Below are positions 1 to 8,082 of a stretch of 34,214 nt of DNA, one piece after another. The notes under the pieces are model-generated. The model had not been told where the DNA came from. It did no database searches and worked only from the letters and a program-made list of their open reading frames with translations. The stretch is from Rhizobiaceae bacterium (GTDB lineage Bacteria > Pseudomonadota > Alphaproteobacteria > Rhizobiales > Rhizobiaceae), in NCBI GenBank assembly GCA_017644105.1, contig JAEPMD010000035.1, forward strand, positions 1 through 34,214, in the 5' to 3' direction. The stretch's first letter is position 1. Every line of letters begins with the position of its first letter. The position numbers and the translations under genes were made by a program.

Positions 1-1
1 T

Positions 2-514
2 GTAAGCTATTCACTCTCATCAAACCCGGGTGGTTTCTTTGCAATTGATGCTAATACAGGCGAAGTGACAGTAGCTGGCGCGTTGGACTACGAAACAGAT
101 ACATCTCACACAATTGAAGTCACCGCGACAAGCTCTGACGGCACAACGTCGACGCAATCATTTACAATTGCAGTGGGTGATGAAGACGAACATGATGTTG
201 GCGCGATTTCTGACACCGACGGTTCAGCCAATACCATTGCTGAAAATGTGTCTAATGGCGACAGTGTGGGCATCACAGTTTCTGCAACAGATGCAGATGG
301 TTCAAATAATACAGTAACTTACAGCCTATCTGATGATGCAGGCGGTATCTTTACAATTGATGGCTCGACAGGTGAAGTTTCAATTGCGGATGCATCTGGC
401 ATTGATTATGAGACGGCAACCAGCCACACAATTGAAGTCACTGCAACATCTGCGGATGGGTCTACATCAACACAAAGCTACACCATTAATGTAACTGATA
501 TTAATGAAGGGCCT
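2..514 (+). repeat. Cadherin-like repeat units (first pair, first one cut by window edge)
   Basis: Two consecutive copies of an approximately 100-residue unit are seen: one partial (2 to about 190) and one complete (about 191-514). Each ends with a short Asp-rich linker (GDEDE, TDINE) of the type that binds calcium between cadherin-like domains. The shared core is SLSxxxGGxFxIDxxTGEV. Confidence 0.8.
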
Positions 515-3500
515 ACCGGTATCTCCGTTGGCGGGATTTCACACTCCGAAGATTTTGAAGGTGGTGCCTCTGGTTGGAGTAACAATACGACAACAGACGG
601 TGGAACATTTTCAGAATTTTTGGGTCGGTTTGGAGCCGAAGATGGCTCTGAGGGCGCGGAGAAAACTTTCTCCACACCTGATGCTGCAAGTAAGACTGTC
701 TTCACAATGGACGTCTATGAGATAGATTCTTGGGATGGACATGGAGGTGGCGGCACAACAGCAGGTGCTGAAAGCCTGGTTATTGAGGTGGCCGGGGAGA
801 CAATTGAGATCCCGCTGGATAAAAGCTGGTCGAATGAAAGCTCTACAGGAACATCAGGTTCGGTTTCTTGGTCATTTACTACAACTGACACTAACTCCAA
901 CAAAGAGTTTGGTGGTTGGAATGATCAATCCCATAAACTTGTTATTGAAGTTTCAGATCCAGAAGACGCGGTTACTTTCAAAATTAGCAGCACGCTTGAT
1001 CAGAGTATCGCGGATGAATCATTCGGGATCGATAACTTTGAAGTCGCAAGTTATGATGCCGACGGAAATGTGCTAGTTTCCGTCAATGAAGATGCATCTG
1101 CAGGTACGGTCGTGGCAAACCTCTCCGCCGAAGATGTGGATATTGGTGATAGCTTCACATATACGATCACCAATGATCCATCTGGTTTCTTTGAAATTTC
1201 TGGCGATCAGATCCTGGTGAAAGCTGGTGCGGCACTTGATACTGAAAACGCACCTTCGCACGACATCACAGTTGAAGTCACAGATGGGAATGGAAATACC
1301 TATTCTGAGACAATCACAATTAACGTTGCAGATGTAGACGAATTCGATATCAGCGCAGTATCTGACAATGACGGCGCGACAAATGCAGTTGATGAAGATG
1401 CGTCCGTGGGTGATACTGTTGGCATTACTGCGCTTGCCTCAGATGGTGATGCAACCAATTCAGATGTCACTTATTCACTCTCTGATGATGCCGGTGGCTT
1501 GTTTGACATTGATGCGTCAACGGGTGTTGTCACTGTTGCTGGATCTTTGGATGCTGAAACAGATACATCACACACAATTGAGGTCACAGCGACGTCTGAT
1601 GATGGATCAACGTCAACACAGACATTCTCAATCGGTGTGAATGATGTCAATGAAACATCGATCACGGCGATTTCCGATACAGACGGTACTGGCAACTCTG
1701 TCACAGAAGGTGCCTCTATTGGCACAGCTGTTGGTATTACAGCCTTCGCATCCGATGCGGATGCAACTGATACAGTCAGCTATTCATTGTCGTCCAACCC
1801 AGGAGGGTTCTTTGCGATTGATGCCAATACGGGTGAAGTGACTGTTGCTGCAGCGCTTGATTATGAGACCGATACATCTCACACAATTGAAGTGACTGCG
1901 ACCTCAATTGATGGGTCTACATCGACGCAAAACTTCACCATTGATATTACTGATATTGATGAAACTATATTTATTGAAAATAGCGGATTTGAAAGCCAAG
2001 GACTTAGCGATAACGACTGGGAAACTCCAGTGGATGGCTGGACAATTAACAATGGCACGTATTCCGGTGTATACGATCCACGATCATCATATGCCAGCGG
2101 GATCTCAGACGAAAATGTCGCATATCTCTACGAGGCTGGAGCAAGCCTCGAACAGACCTTAAATGATTATACCTACTCTTCAGATGAGAAGATGATTTTT
2201 TCTGTTGATATTGGCATTCCTAGTTACTCCACTGAACAGGAGTACAAGCTAGAAATTGTGGTTGATGGCACAGTGGTCGGAACGCATACTGGTTCAACAG
2301 GAGATTCCAACACACTTCAAACAGCTACAGTTGAAAGCAGTGTATTTGATCCATCTTTAGATGGTCAGGATGTTACTTTTCGAGTTGTAAAACTTAATGA
2401 AAATACAGAAGAACTTTATATCGATAATGTTCAAGCGCACTTTGTACCTTGGTCCGAGCAAAGTGAGGATACTTCGGGATCAGTTGAATTATTAAAACTA
2501 AATGACACTGAAACTGATGGTGTGGCATCTGTATCTAACCTGTTCAGCGCCGACTTGGATGAAATCTCATATGAGGTTAACTTAACCGTTGATAATATCC
2601 CGTCAGGAGGAGCAACTATTGTCTCTTATGCCACAATGGACGGGTCAGCTTCGCATGATAATGAATTTACAATCATGCTTAATTCAGACGGCAGCTTACG
2701 AATTATAATCAATCAAACGTCGAATGTGAATACAGGTCCCTTAGCGACGGATCTAACGGATGGCTCAGAGCATCGTTTATCTGTAACATGGGATAACACA
2801 GATGGTAGCGTCAAAGTTTATGTTGATGGTACGGAAGAATTTTCGGCTACTGGCGTAGCGAAGAACAATATGATTGATGGCGGCGGTACATTGACACTTG
2901 GCCAAGAGCAAAATTCAATTAGTGGCAGTTTTGGTGTCAATCAGATCTTTAGTGGCACAATGGATGACATCCGAATTTTCAACGATGTCAGAACCGCAAC
3001 AGAAATTGCCGATAATCATGATAGCCAGCTTGCAGACCCGTCTTCAACGTCTAACTTAGTTGCAAACTGGCAGTTTGATGGGGAGAGCGGCACGACTGTC
3101 GCGGATCTTGCCAATCAGTATGATCTGACACTTTCCGGTGATGCGTCGCTTGAAGAAGGTACAGTCGCAGGCGTTACGCTTACCGGCGATTCAGCAAATA
3201 ACACATTAACCGGCGGTGCGGGTAATGATGTGCTCGACGGTCTAAGCGGTAAAGATACGCTAGATGGTGGTGCAGGTGATGACATCCTCATGGCCGGCTT
3301 TGATGATGGCACGGGTGATATCTTCATTGGTGGTGAAGGCAACGATACCTATCAGATCGAAGGCAGCACCGTTGAGAATTATAGGTTTAACGTTGATCTC
3401 AACACTGGTACTGACCAATACAATCACTCTTATTCTGGCATTGAAAATATCAATGGCGGCAACGGCAATGATACATTCACTGGCGATGCCAATGCCAACA

Positions 3501-3814
3501 TATTCTCTGGTGGTGCAGGCAATGATACTATGTATGGTGGAGATGAGAGTGATATCTTCGTCTTTGGTGAAGGGGATGGTGCCGATACCGTTCATGGCGG
3601 ATCCGGTGGTGGCTGGACAGATACAATCGAGCTGACTGATGCTGGTGGTGATCTGGGCACCTATGGCACCGATTGGACTGTATCGCTTACATCTGGTTCA
3701 ATTGATGCGCAAGATGCGAACAGTCTGACATTGAGTGATGATGCGGATGGAACAATCACGCTTGCTGATGGTTCGACCGTTGACTTTCATGAGATCGAGC
3801 GCATCGAATTTTGA
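2..3814 (+). CDS. Large RTX adhesin with cadherin-like repeats (3' part of gene)
   Basis: The reading frame is open from base 2, so the true start lies upstream; the GTG at 65 is only an internal Val codon of a repeat. Cadherin-like repeats, each built on a 'GxFxIDxxTGEV ... DYETxTSHTIEVTATS ... TDINE' pattern, occupy about 2-514 and 1076-1960. Between them (about 533-1075), and again at 1961-2450, are beta-rich inserts resembling carbohydrate-binding modules. A LamG/concanavalin-like domain spans about 2470-3050. RTX nonapeptides (GGAGNDVLDG, GGNGNDTF, GGAGNDTMYGG) lie at about 3180-3600. The protein ends in a hydrophobic-tipped tail (ERIEF), as is usual for type I secretion substrates. It is very acidic with almost no Cys, as expected for a calcium-stabilised surface adhesin. 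No secretion genes are in the window. The family is clear; the ligand is unknown. Confidence 0.9.
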   Translation, partial: VSYSLSSNPGGFFAIDANTGEVTVAGALDYETDTSHTIEVTATSSDGTTSTQSFTIAVGDEDEHDVGAISDTDGSANTIAENVSNGDSVGITVSATDADGSNNTVTYSLSDDAGGIFTIDGSTGEVSIADASGIDYETATSHTIEVTATSADGSTSTQSYTINVTDINEGPTGISVGGISHSEDFEGGASGWSNNTTTDGGTFSEFLGRFGAEDGSEGAEKTFSTPDAASKTVFTMDVYEIDSWDGHGGGGTTAGAESLVIEVAGETIEIPLDKSWSNESSTGTSGSVSWSFTTTDTNSNKEFGGWNDQSHKLVIEVSDPEDAVTFKISSTLDQSIADESFGIDNFEVASYDADGNVLVSVNEDASAGTVVANLSAEDVDIGDSFTYTITNDPSGFFEISGDQILVKAGAALDTENAPSHDITVEVTDGNGNTYSETITINVADVDEFDISAVSDNDGATNAVDEDASVGDTVGITALASDGDATNSDVTYSLSDDAGGLFDIDASTGVVTVAGSLDAETDTSHTIEVTATSDDGSTSTQTFSIGVNDVNETSITAISDTDGTGNSVTEGASIGTAVGITAFASDADATDTVSYSLSSNPGGFFAIDANTGEVTVAAALDYETDTSHTIEVTATSIDGSTSTQNFTIDITDIDETIFIENSGFESQGLSDNDWETPVDGWTINNGTYSGVYDPRSSYASGISDENVAYLYEAGASLEQTLNDYTYSSDEKMIFSVDIGIPSYSTEQEYKLEIVVDGTVVGTHTGSTGDSNTLQTATVESSVFDPSLDGQDVTFRVVKLNENTEELYIDNVQAHFVPWSEQSEDTSGSVELLKLNDTETDGVASVSNLFSADLDEISYEVNLTVDNIPSGGATIVSYATMDGSASHDNEFTIMLNSDGSLRIIINQTSNVNTGPLATDLTDGSEHRLSVTWDNTDGSVKVYVDGTEEFSATGVAKNNMIDGGGTLTLGQEQNSISGSFGVNQIFSGTMDDIRIFNDVRTATEIADNHDSQLADPSSTSNLVANWQFDGESGTTVADLANQYDLTLSGDASLEEGTVAGVTLTGDSANNTLTGGAGNDVLDGLSGKDTLDGGAGDDILMAGFDDGTGDIFIGGEGNDTYQIEGSTVENYRFNVDLNTGTDQYNHSYSGIENINGGNGNDTFTGDANANIFSGGAGNDTMYGGDESDIFVFGEGDGADTVHGGSGGGWTDTIELTDAGGDLGTYGTDWTVSLTSGSIDAQDANSLTLSDDADGTITLADGSTVDFHEIERIEF
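1076..1960 (+). repeat. Cadherin-like repeat units (second block of three)
   Basis: Three units are seen, at about 1076-1342 (the most diverged), 1343-1657 and 1658-1960. The last is almost identical in protein to the unit at the window start over about 50 residues, while differing at many third codon positions. Linkers are ADVDE, NDVNE and TDIDE. Confidence 0.8.
3176..3600 (+). repeat. RTX (GGxGxDxUx) calcium-binding repeats
   Basis: Glycine/aspartate nonapeptides appear in two clusters: LTGGAGNDVLDG with LDGGAGDDILMAG, then INGGNGNDTFTG, FSGGAGNDTMYGG and VHGGSGGG. This is the hemolysin-type beta-roll that folds on calcium after type I secretion. The two clusters are separated by about 30 non-repeat residues. 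Confidence 0.85.
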
Positions 3815-3874
3815 AAGGGTGAGCTGGAAACGTCGTCCAGTTAAGTCCAACCCTAATTTTTATATGAATATAAC

Positions 3875-3902
3875 CTGAACGTAGCACTCAAACTACGTTC
3901 AG
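3875..3902 (+). terminator. Perfect 10-bp hairpin after the adhesin gene
   Basis: CTGAACGTAG at 3875-3884 is the exact reverse complement of CTACGTTCAG at 3893-3902, with an 8-nt loop. It sits 60 bases after the adhesin stop. No U-tract follows directly, so it may be a weak terminator or an mRNA 3'-end stabiliser rather than a classical intrinsic terminator. Confidence 0.5.
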
Positions 3903-3963
3903 ATCCCTTTGGTTATGTTGTTTCCAGATTGAAAGACACAACAACTTACCTGGAGGGAAAATC

Positions 3964-4305
3964 ATGTCATTGATCGCAAAACTATCAAAAGTCGCAAAGC
4001 CAGCCATGTTTGGTATGGTCGCAATCATGGCAGCAACTGCTGCGCAAACATCGTCTGCAAATGCAACAGGTTATCACGCTGGCTATTATGCCTTTGTGAA
4101 GGATGTCGCATATTGGGATCGTCTGAATATGCGCAAATGGCCTGCACCATATTCTCAAAAAGTATCGTCTATTCCAGATAATGGTTGGGGAATTTGGGTT
4201 GAGCGCTGCATCGTCAGAGAAGGCTCAAGCGACTGGTGCAAAGTCAATTATGCGGGTCAATGGGGTTGGGTCAACAGCCGCTATCTACAGCAATATGAAT
4301 ACTGA
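3964..4305 (+). CDS. Secreted SH3b-domain protein
   Basis: A 113-residue protein. An N-terminal signal peptide is visible (basic start, then a hydrophobic stretch around residues 13-27, with a likely cut near SSANA). The mature part is a bacterial SH3 (SH3b) domain: LNMRKWPAPYSQKV, then WGIWVERC, DWCKVNY and WGWVNSRYLQ, the usual end of the fold. The two Cys (in VERC and DWCKV) could form a disulfide. A strong ribosome site (GGAGGG at about 3952-3957) fixes the ATG at 3964. SH3b domains often bind cell wall or periplasmic partners; no enzyme domain is attached. It stands alone between the adhesin and a convergent phosphatase gene, so its role is not shown by context. Confidence 0.8.
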   Translation: MSLIAKLSKVAKPAMFGMVAIMAATAAQTSSANATGYHAGYYAFVKDVAYWDRLNMRKWPAPYSQKVSSIPDNGWGIWVERCIVREGSSDWCKVNYAGQWGWVNSRYLQQYEY

Positions 4306-4334
4306 GTAATCAGCGCGCATTAAGTTACGCTTTC

Positions 4335-4386
4335 GGGTGACCGTGGGCGGGCAGGAGATGGGTGATACGGATGGTCGTATTGCCCG
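4335..4386. other. G-rich structured intergenic element
   Basis: Four GGG runs (4335-4337, 4345-4347, 4349-4351, 4360-4362) with spacers of 7, 1 and 8 fit a G-quadruplex pattern on the plus strand. They are followed by a nested hairpin: ATACG/CGTAT at 4365-4369 and 4376-4380, inside CGGGC/GCCCG at 4348-4352 and 4382-4386. The element lies between the convergent SH3b and phosphatase genes and may act in transcription ending. Function is inferred only. Confidence 0.3.
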
Positions 4387-4407
4387 TTTCTTGGGTTTAG
4401 TGAGCTG

Positions 4408-5004
4408 TCAGAAAGAAAAATGCTCGATGGATCGCCAATGGCTCAATGCAAGTTGAGATACCAAATCAATCTTGAAAAAATTTCCCCCACCACCTGTTTG
4501 GTCAAATTTGCGATCAATTTCTTCACCCGCCAAATAGCAATAAAGCAATGTGCCAACGGCGCCATGACCAACAAAGATCAAATCATAATCAGGGTGATTG
4601 CACCGGTGAAAATTATACCGAGCAACAATTCGTTCTTGTGCATCACCCGCGCTTTCCCATCCCAAAATATTCTCGCTAGGATTTGCGAAAAACTGATCGG
4701 CAATTTGTTCAAACTTTTCGGGTGGTAAAAAACCTGTCGCGCTGCGATCATTTTCACCCATTAACGGATCTATGATCAATTCGCTTGATAATACATTCGC
4801 AATTGGTTCTGCGGTCTCGATGGCCTTCGTTTCATCACTGGATACTATCTTGAATTTTGATGCCACAGAGCCTTCATGGGCAAGTTTTTCTGCGAGACTA
4901 TCAATGCGCTGTTTGCCGGCTTTGCTTAGCCCCCATTTCGGAACATCAATCTCCGGATCAACATTTACCTGCGGGTGTGTAATGTAATAGGCCTTGCGTG
5001 ACAT
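4408..5004 (-). CDS. Histidine phosphatase family protein (THPQ variant)
   Basis: About 198 residues of the phosphoglycerate-mutase-like (histidine phosphatase) fold. The usual N-terminal RHG motif is replaced by ITHPQV, which keeps the nucleophile His. The second catalytic His is in VGHGAVGTLLY, and SSDETKAIETAEPIA matches the 'SxxxRAxQTA' helix but with Lys for Arg. The start is placed at the ATG at 5004 (MSRKAYYITHPQ) because the only longer option begins at a TTG at 5031 with no good ribosome site. From memory, THPQV-type proteins are frequent in Hyphomicrobiales, so the variation looks ancestral rather than a defect. Substrate unknown. Convergent with the SH3b gene. Confidence 0.75.
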   Translation of the reverse strand: MSRKAYYITHPQVNVDPEIDVPKWGLSKAGKQRIDSLAEKLAHEGSVASKFKIVSSDETKAIETAEPIANVLSSELIIDPLMGENDRSATGFLPPEKFEQIADQFFANPSENILGWESAGDAQERIVARYNFHRCNHPDYDLIFVGHGAVGTLLYCYLAGEEIDRKFDQTGGGGNFFKIDLVSQLALSHWRSIEHFSF

Positions 5005-5119
5005 AAAGATCGATCGCTTGTTGGATATCAAATCGAATTTGTTGATTAAAACTATGAAATAAAAACTTGTAAGTCCATGTTTTATGCCTATCTTTATCGC
5101 AGAAATCAGAGTTATCTAA

Positions 5120-5632
5120 ATGTCATTTTTCATAAAACTAATTGCCTTTTCCTCAATAGGGCTAATCTTCCTATTTGCAGCAACATATGCATTTGTCGGA
5201 TTTGAACGTGTCTGGTCAACAATTGGTGGTGAACCAAGCACAGACCTTGTTGAAATTGCAACGGTTAAGAAGACGCCAAAACCCAATCAACATCTCATGT
5301 GTCCGGATGGTTACTGCGAAGAAGTAGCCGATCAGACTGCTCCAGTTTTCAATGCTTCAGTTGAAAAATTACGAGATGTTTTATCCGAGCTTGAAGATGC
5401 CGATAACAATTTATCGAAGGTCAATTCCGATGCCGATGATCTCCGTCAAAAATACATCTGGCGGTCGCCTTTTTGGAGATTTCCAAATCTAATCAGCGTT
5501 GAATTGATTCAACTGGACAACGAGCAATCAACAATTGCCATTTATGCGCAAGCTCAGCTTGGTCAGTCTGATCTTGGAGCGAACAAAGCTTTTGTAGACG
5601 AATTGTTGGTGAAGATTTCTTCAAAAATCTGA
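5120..5632 (+). CDS. DUF1499-type membrane-anchored protein
   Basis: 170 residues. An N-terminal hydrophobic segment (about residues 5-27) should anchor or export it. The rest resembles DUF1499: a CPDGYC motif around residues 60-65, a central helix (SVEKLRDVLSELE), and the C-terminal signature IAIYAQAQLGQSDLGANKAFVDELL, equivalent to the family's 'SxSRxGxSDxGxNRxRxxxLL'. The usual SRSR is changed to YAQAQ, so it is a diverged member. DUF1499 has no established function known to me. The ATG at 5120 has a weak ribosome site. It ends 50 bases before pxpA on the same strand, but a functional link is not evident. Confidence 0.65.
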   Translation: MSFFIKLIAFSSIGLIFLFAATYAFVGFERVWSTIGGEPSTDLVEIATVKKTPKPNQHLMCPDGYCEEVADQTAPVFNASVEKLRDVLSELEDADNNLSKVNSDADDLRQKYIWRSPFWRFPNLISVELIQLDNEQSTIAIYAQAQLGQSDLGANKAFVDELLVKISSKI

Positions 5633-5682
5633 TGTTGCGATCTTAAATAATTGTTCTAAAGTCATTTTCGAACTGATTTGAG

Positions 5683-6456
5683 ATGATGATGAGCTTACAA
5701 ATTGATTTAAATTCGGATCTGGGCGAGAGTTTTGGACCTTGGAAAATGGGCAATGATCCCGAAATGCTAAAGGTCGTCACTAGCGCAAATATTGCCTGCG
5801 GTGGGCACGCAAGTGATCCCGAAACAATGTTTGAAACGCTGAGGCTTGCCAAAGAAAATAACGTCATTGTTGGCGCGCATCCCGGCTATAACGACAAAGA
5901 AGGTTTTGGACGTCGTGTCATCCCCATGCAACCGGTTGAGATTGGACGTATGGTGGCAGCACAGATTGGCAGCCTTATGGCCGTTGCAGCTTTGGCAGGC
6001 GTGAAGGTCGCCTATGTTAAACCTCATGGCGCACTTGGAAATCTGGCAGCTCGTGATAAAGATGTGGCAACTGAAATCGTCAAAGTGGTCGCGCAGATCG
6101 ATAAAGAGCTCTCCATCTTAGCCATCTCTGGCAATGAATTAGAACATGCGGCGCGCGCAACGAATGTTCCCGTTTATTCAGAAATTTTCGCAGACCGTGG
6201 CTATTTGTCATCGGGTCAATTGGTCCCGCGCGGTCAAGACGGCGCGATGATCAAGGATGCCGATGAAGCTGCAGATCGTTTGCTTGCTTTTATGAAAAGC
6301 GGATTGATGCCCGTGATCAACGGGGATCCGATAAAGTTGAACGCGCATTCGATTTGTGTTCATGGCGACAGCCCAACAGCGGTCTCTATGGCGCAGACTA
6401 TTCGGCAAAAACTAACTGCCGATGGAATTTCCATCAAGCCGTTTTTAACTTCATGA
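5683..6456 (+). CDS. pxpA: 5-oxoprolinase subunit A (LamB/YcsF family)
   Basis: About 255-257 residues, normal for the family. PxpA works with PxpB and PxpC in ATP-dependent cytosolic opening of 5-oxoproline (pyroglutamate) to glutamate. Recognised by LNSDLGESFG at the N-terminus, ANIACGGHASDP, GAHPGYNDKEGFGRR, KPHGALGN and FADRGY. Three in-frame ATGs at 5683, 5686 and 5689 make the exact start uncertain; ATG at 5689 (MSLQIDLNSD) matches most relatives. Its TGA overlaps the pxpB ATG, showing translational coupling in a pxpA-pxpB-pxpC order. Confidence 0.93.
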   Translation: MMMSLQIDLNSDLGESFGPWKMGNDPEMLKVVTSANIACGGHASDPETMFETLRLAKENNVIVGAHPGYNDKEGFGRRVIPMQPVEIGRMVAAQIGSLMAVAALAGVKVAYVKPHGALGNLAARDKDVATEIVKVVAQIDKELSILAISGNELEHAARATNVPVYSEIFADRGYLSSGQLVPRGQDGAMIKDADEAADRLLAFMKSGLMPVINGDPIKLNAHSICVHGDSPTAVSMAQTIRQKLTADGISIKPFLTS

Positions 6457-7133
6457 TCGAGCCAAAGTTTAAAAATGTGTCCGACTGTGGCGTTCTTGTG
6501 GAGCTTGGTTCTGAGATCAATGATGAAACCAGTAACGCGATATATGCCCTTGATAAACGCATTGCATCGGCCAATATCAAAGGCGTTGTAGAAGTCATTC
6601 CTGCCCTTATCAATTTGCTGGTGATATTTGATCCTATTCTGGCAGATCACATTGATATTCAAGCGGCTGTTTCCAAGTTATTCCCCATTTCAAACTCGGC
6701 TGATGGACGTGTCGCCAAACATGTAATAGATGTTTGTTATGATGATGAATTTGCGCCCGATTTAACCAACGTCGCGGACGCTTGCGGTCTTACAGAAGAC
6801 GCGGTGATTAATAAGCATCTAACATCTGAACTGCGTGTGAGTATGTATGGCTTTGCGCCTGGTTACGCTTATATGTCTGGCCTTTCAGCTTCTATTCAAG
6901 TTCCGCGTAAAAATACAGCTTTGCGCGATGTGCCCGCAGGGAGCGTAATCATCGCTGGCCCTCAATGTTTGATAACAATGATCAAAATGCCAACGGGCTG
7001 GTCCATCATCGGTCGAACCCATGCAAAAGTCATGACCGGAAATGAAGATAAGCCGTTCCTATTTAATGTTGGCGACAAAGTTTCATTCCGGCGTATCTCC
7101 AAGGACAAGTATTTGGAGGCTGAAAATGCCTGA
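6453..7133 (+). CDS. pxpB: 5-oxoprolinase subunit B (KipI / allophanate hydrolase subunit 1 family)
   Basis: 226 residues from the ATG at 6453, which forms an ATGA overlap with the pxpA stop; longer in-frame starts inside pxpA are unlikely. Family marks: NVSDCGVLVELG near the start, VCYDDEFAPDL mid-protein, then GFAPGYAYMSGL, VPRKN and a late IAGPQCLI segment (usually IAGxQ). With PxpC it forms the phosphorylation/cleavage component of prokaryotic 5-oxoprolinase. The B. subtilis homologue KipI was named as a sporulation kinase inhibitor, but the three-gene operon argues for the metabolic role. Its end overlaps pxpC by 8 bases. Confidence 0.93.
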   Translation: MIEPKFKNVSDCGVLVELGSEINDETSNAIYALDKRIASANIKGVVEVIPALINLLVIFDPILADHIDIQAAVSKLFPISNSADGRVAKHVIDVCYDDEFAPDLTNVADACGLTEDAVINKHLTSELRVSMYGFAPGYAYMSGLSASIQVPRKNTALRDVPAGSVIIAGPQCLITMIKMPTGWSIIGRTHAKVMTGNEDKPFLFNVGDKVSFRRISKDKYLEAENA

Positions 7134-8043
7134 TGCGAAGTTTCGTGTTATCCGTGCTGGTCCGTTGGTCTCGTTTCAGGACCTGGGTCGAAATGGGCAT
7201 ATGCGATTTGGCGTGCCAAAATCCGGACCGATGGATATTGCGGCATTTAAGCGAACGAATAGATTGCTTGGGAATACCCTTGGAGCGACATGCATAGAGG
7301 TGTCCATCGGTGGTTTGGAATTAGAATGTATCGAAGGGTCTATTTCTGCCTGTATTCAAGGTGGTGATTTTCACCTTACTCTTGATCAAGGCGACATAGC
7401 GAACGGAAAAATATTCACTATTGCATCTGGGCAAAAGCTAACCATCCGTGCGGGGAAAACAGGGTCATGGTGTTATCTCTCATTTGCCGGATCGATAAAC
7501 ACAGATACATGGCTTGGTGCCAGCGCAACTCATTTTATTTCTGGATTTGGAGGTGGGGCTTTAATGGCTGACCAGATCCTGAACGTTTCAAAAGCAAGAA
7601 TGATAGATCAGTTACTCGACGATAAACCCATCGATCAGAAGGCCTATCAAGGCTATATTCGTGTTACATTAGGACCTCAGGATCACTACTTCACACCCAC
7701 TGCGATCAGGCGACTTCTCAATGAGGAATATAAAGTTTCAACGGCATATGATCGTATGGGCATGCGCCTTGTCGGACCGAATTTGGAGTTAAACACGGCG
7801 CTGTCTATTCCGTCTGAACCTTTGATGAAGGGCTCCGTGCAAGTAGCAGGGGACGGTGTGCCAACAATACTTATGTCAGATCACCAAACCACAGGTGGCT
7901 ATCCAAAAATTGCCACGGTCATATCATCGGATCTGGATATGCTTGCACAATTGCGACCAAATCAACCATTGCGCTTTCTGGCCGTTACACCACAAGAAGC
8001 CATCCGAATTGCTCGTGTGAAAAAGATTGAACAAAACTCTTAG
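7126..8043 (+). CDS. pxpC: 5-oxoprolinase subunit C (KipA / allophanate hydrolase subunit 2 family)
   Basis: 305 residues from the ATG at 7126 (MPDAKFRVIRAGPLVSFQD), overlapping the end of pxpB. Family marks: SFQDLGRNGHMRFGVPKSGPMD, a Gly-rich ligand region (CIQGGDFHL), YLSFAGSI, VTLGPQDHYF, SEPLMKGSVQVAGDG and a TGGYPKIATV motif near the C-terminus. It partners PxpB in the ATP-dependent 5-oxoprolinase. Third gene of the operon; an aminotransferase begins 39 bases later on the same strand and is probably co-transcribed. Confidence 0.93.
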   Translation: MPDAKFRVIRAGPLVSFQDLGRNGHMRFGVPKSGPMDIAAFKRTNRLLGNTLGATCIEVSIGGLELECIEGSISACIQGGDFHLTLDQGDIANGKIFTIASGQKLTIRAGKTGSWCYLSFAGSINTDTWLGASATHFISGFGGGALMADQILNVSKARMIDQLLDDKPIDQKAYQGYIRVTLGPQDHYFTPTAIRRLLNEEYKVSTAYDRMGMRLVGPNLELNTALSIPSEPLMKGSVQVAGDGVPTILMSDHQTTGGYPKIATVISSDLDMLAQLRPNQPLRFLAVTPQEAIRIARVKKIEQNS

Positions 8044-8082
8044 GCAAACTTGTTATGCAGCTCACCTTAAGGAAAGAACGAC

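Noticed and set aside
3260-3635. Overlapping frames on both strands in the RTX region (minus 3260-3595 and plus 3264-3635)
   Set aside because: Shadow frames caused by the repetitive Gly/Asp codons of the adhesin; no ribosome site and no family match.
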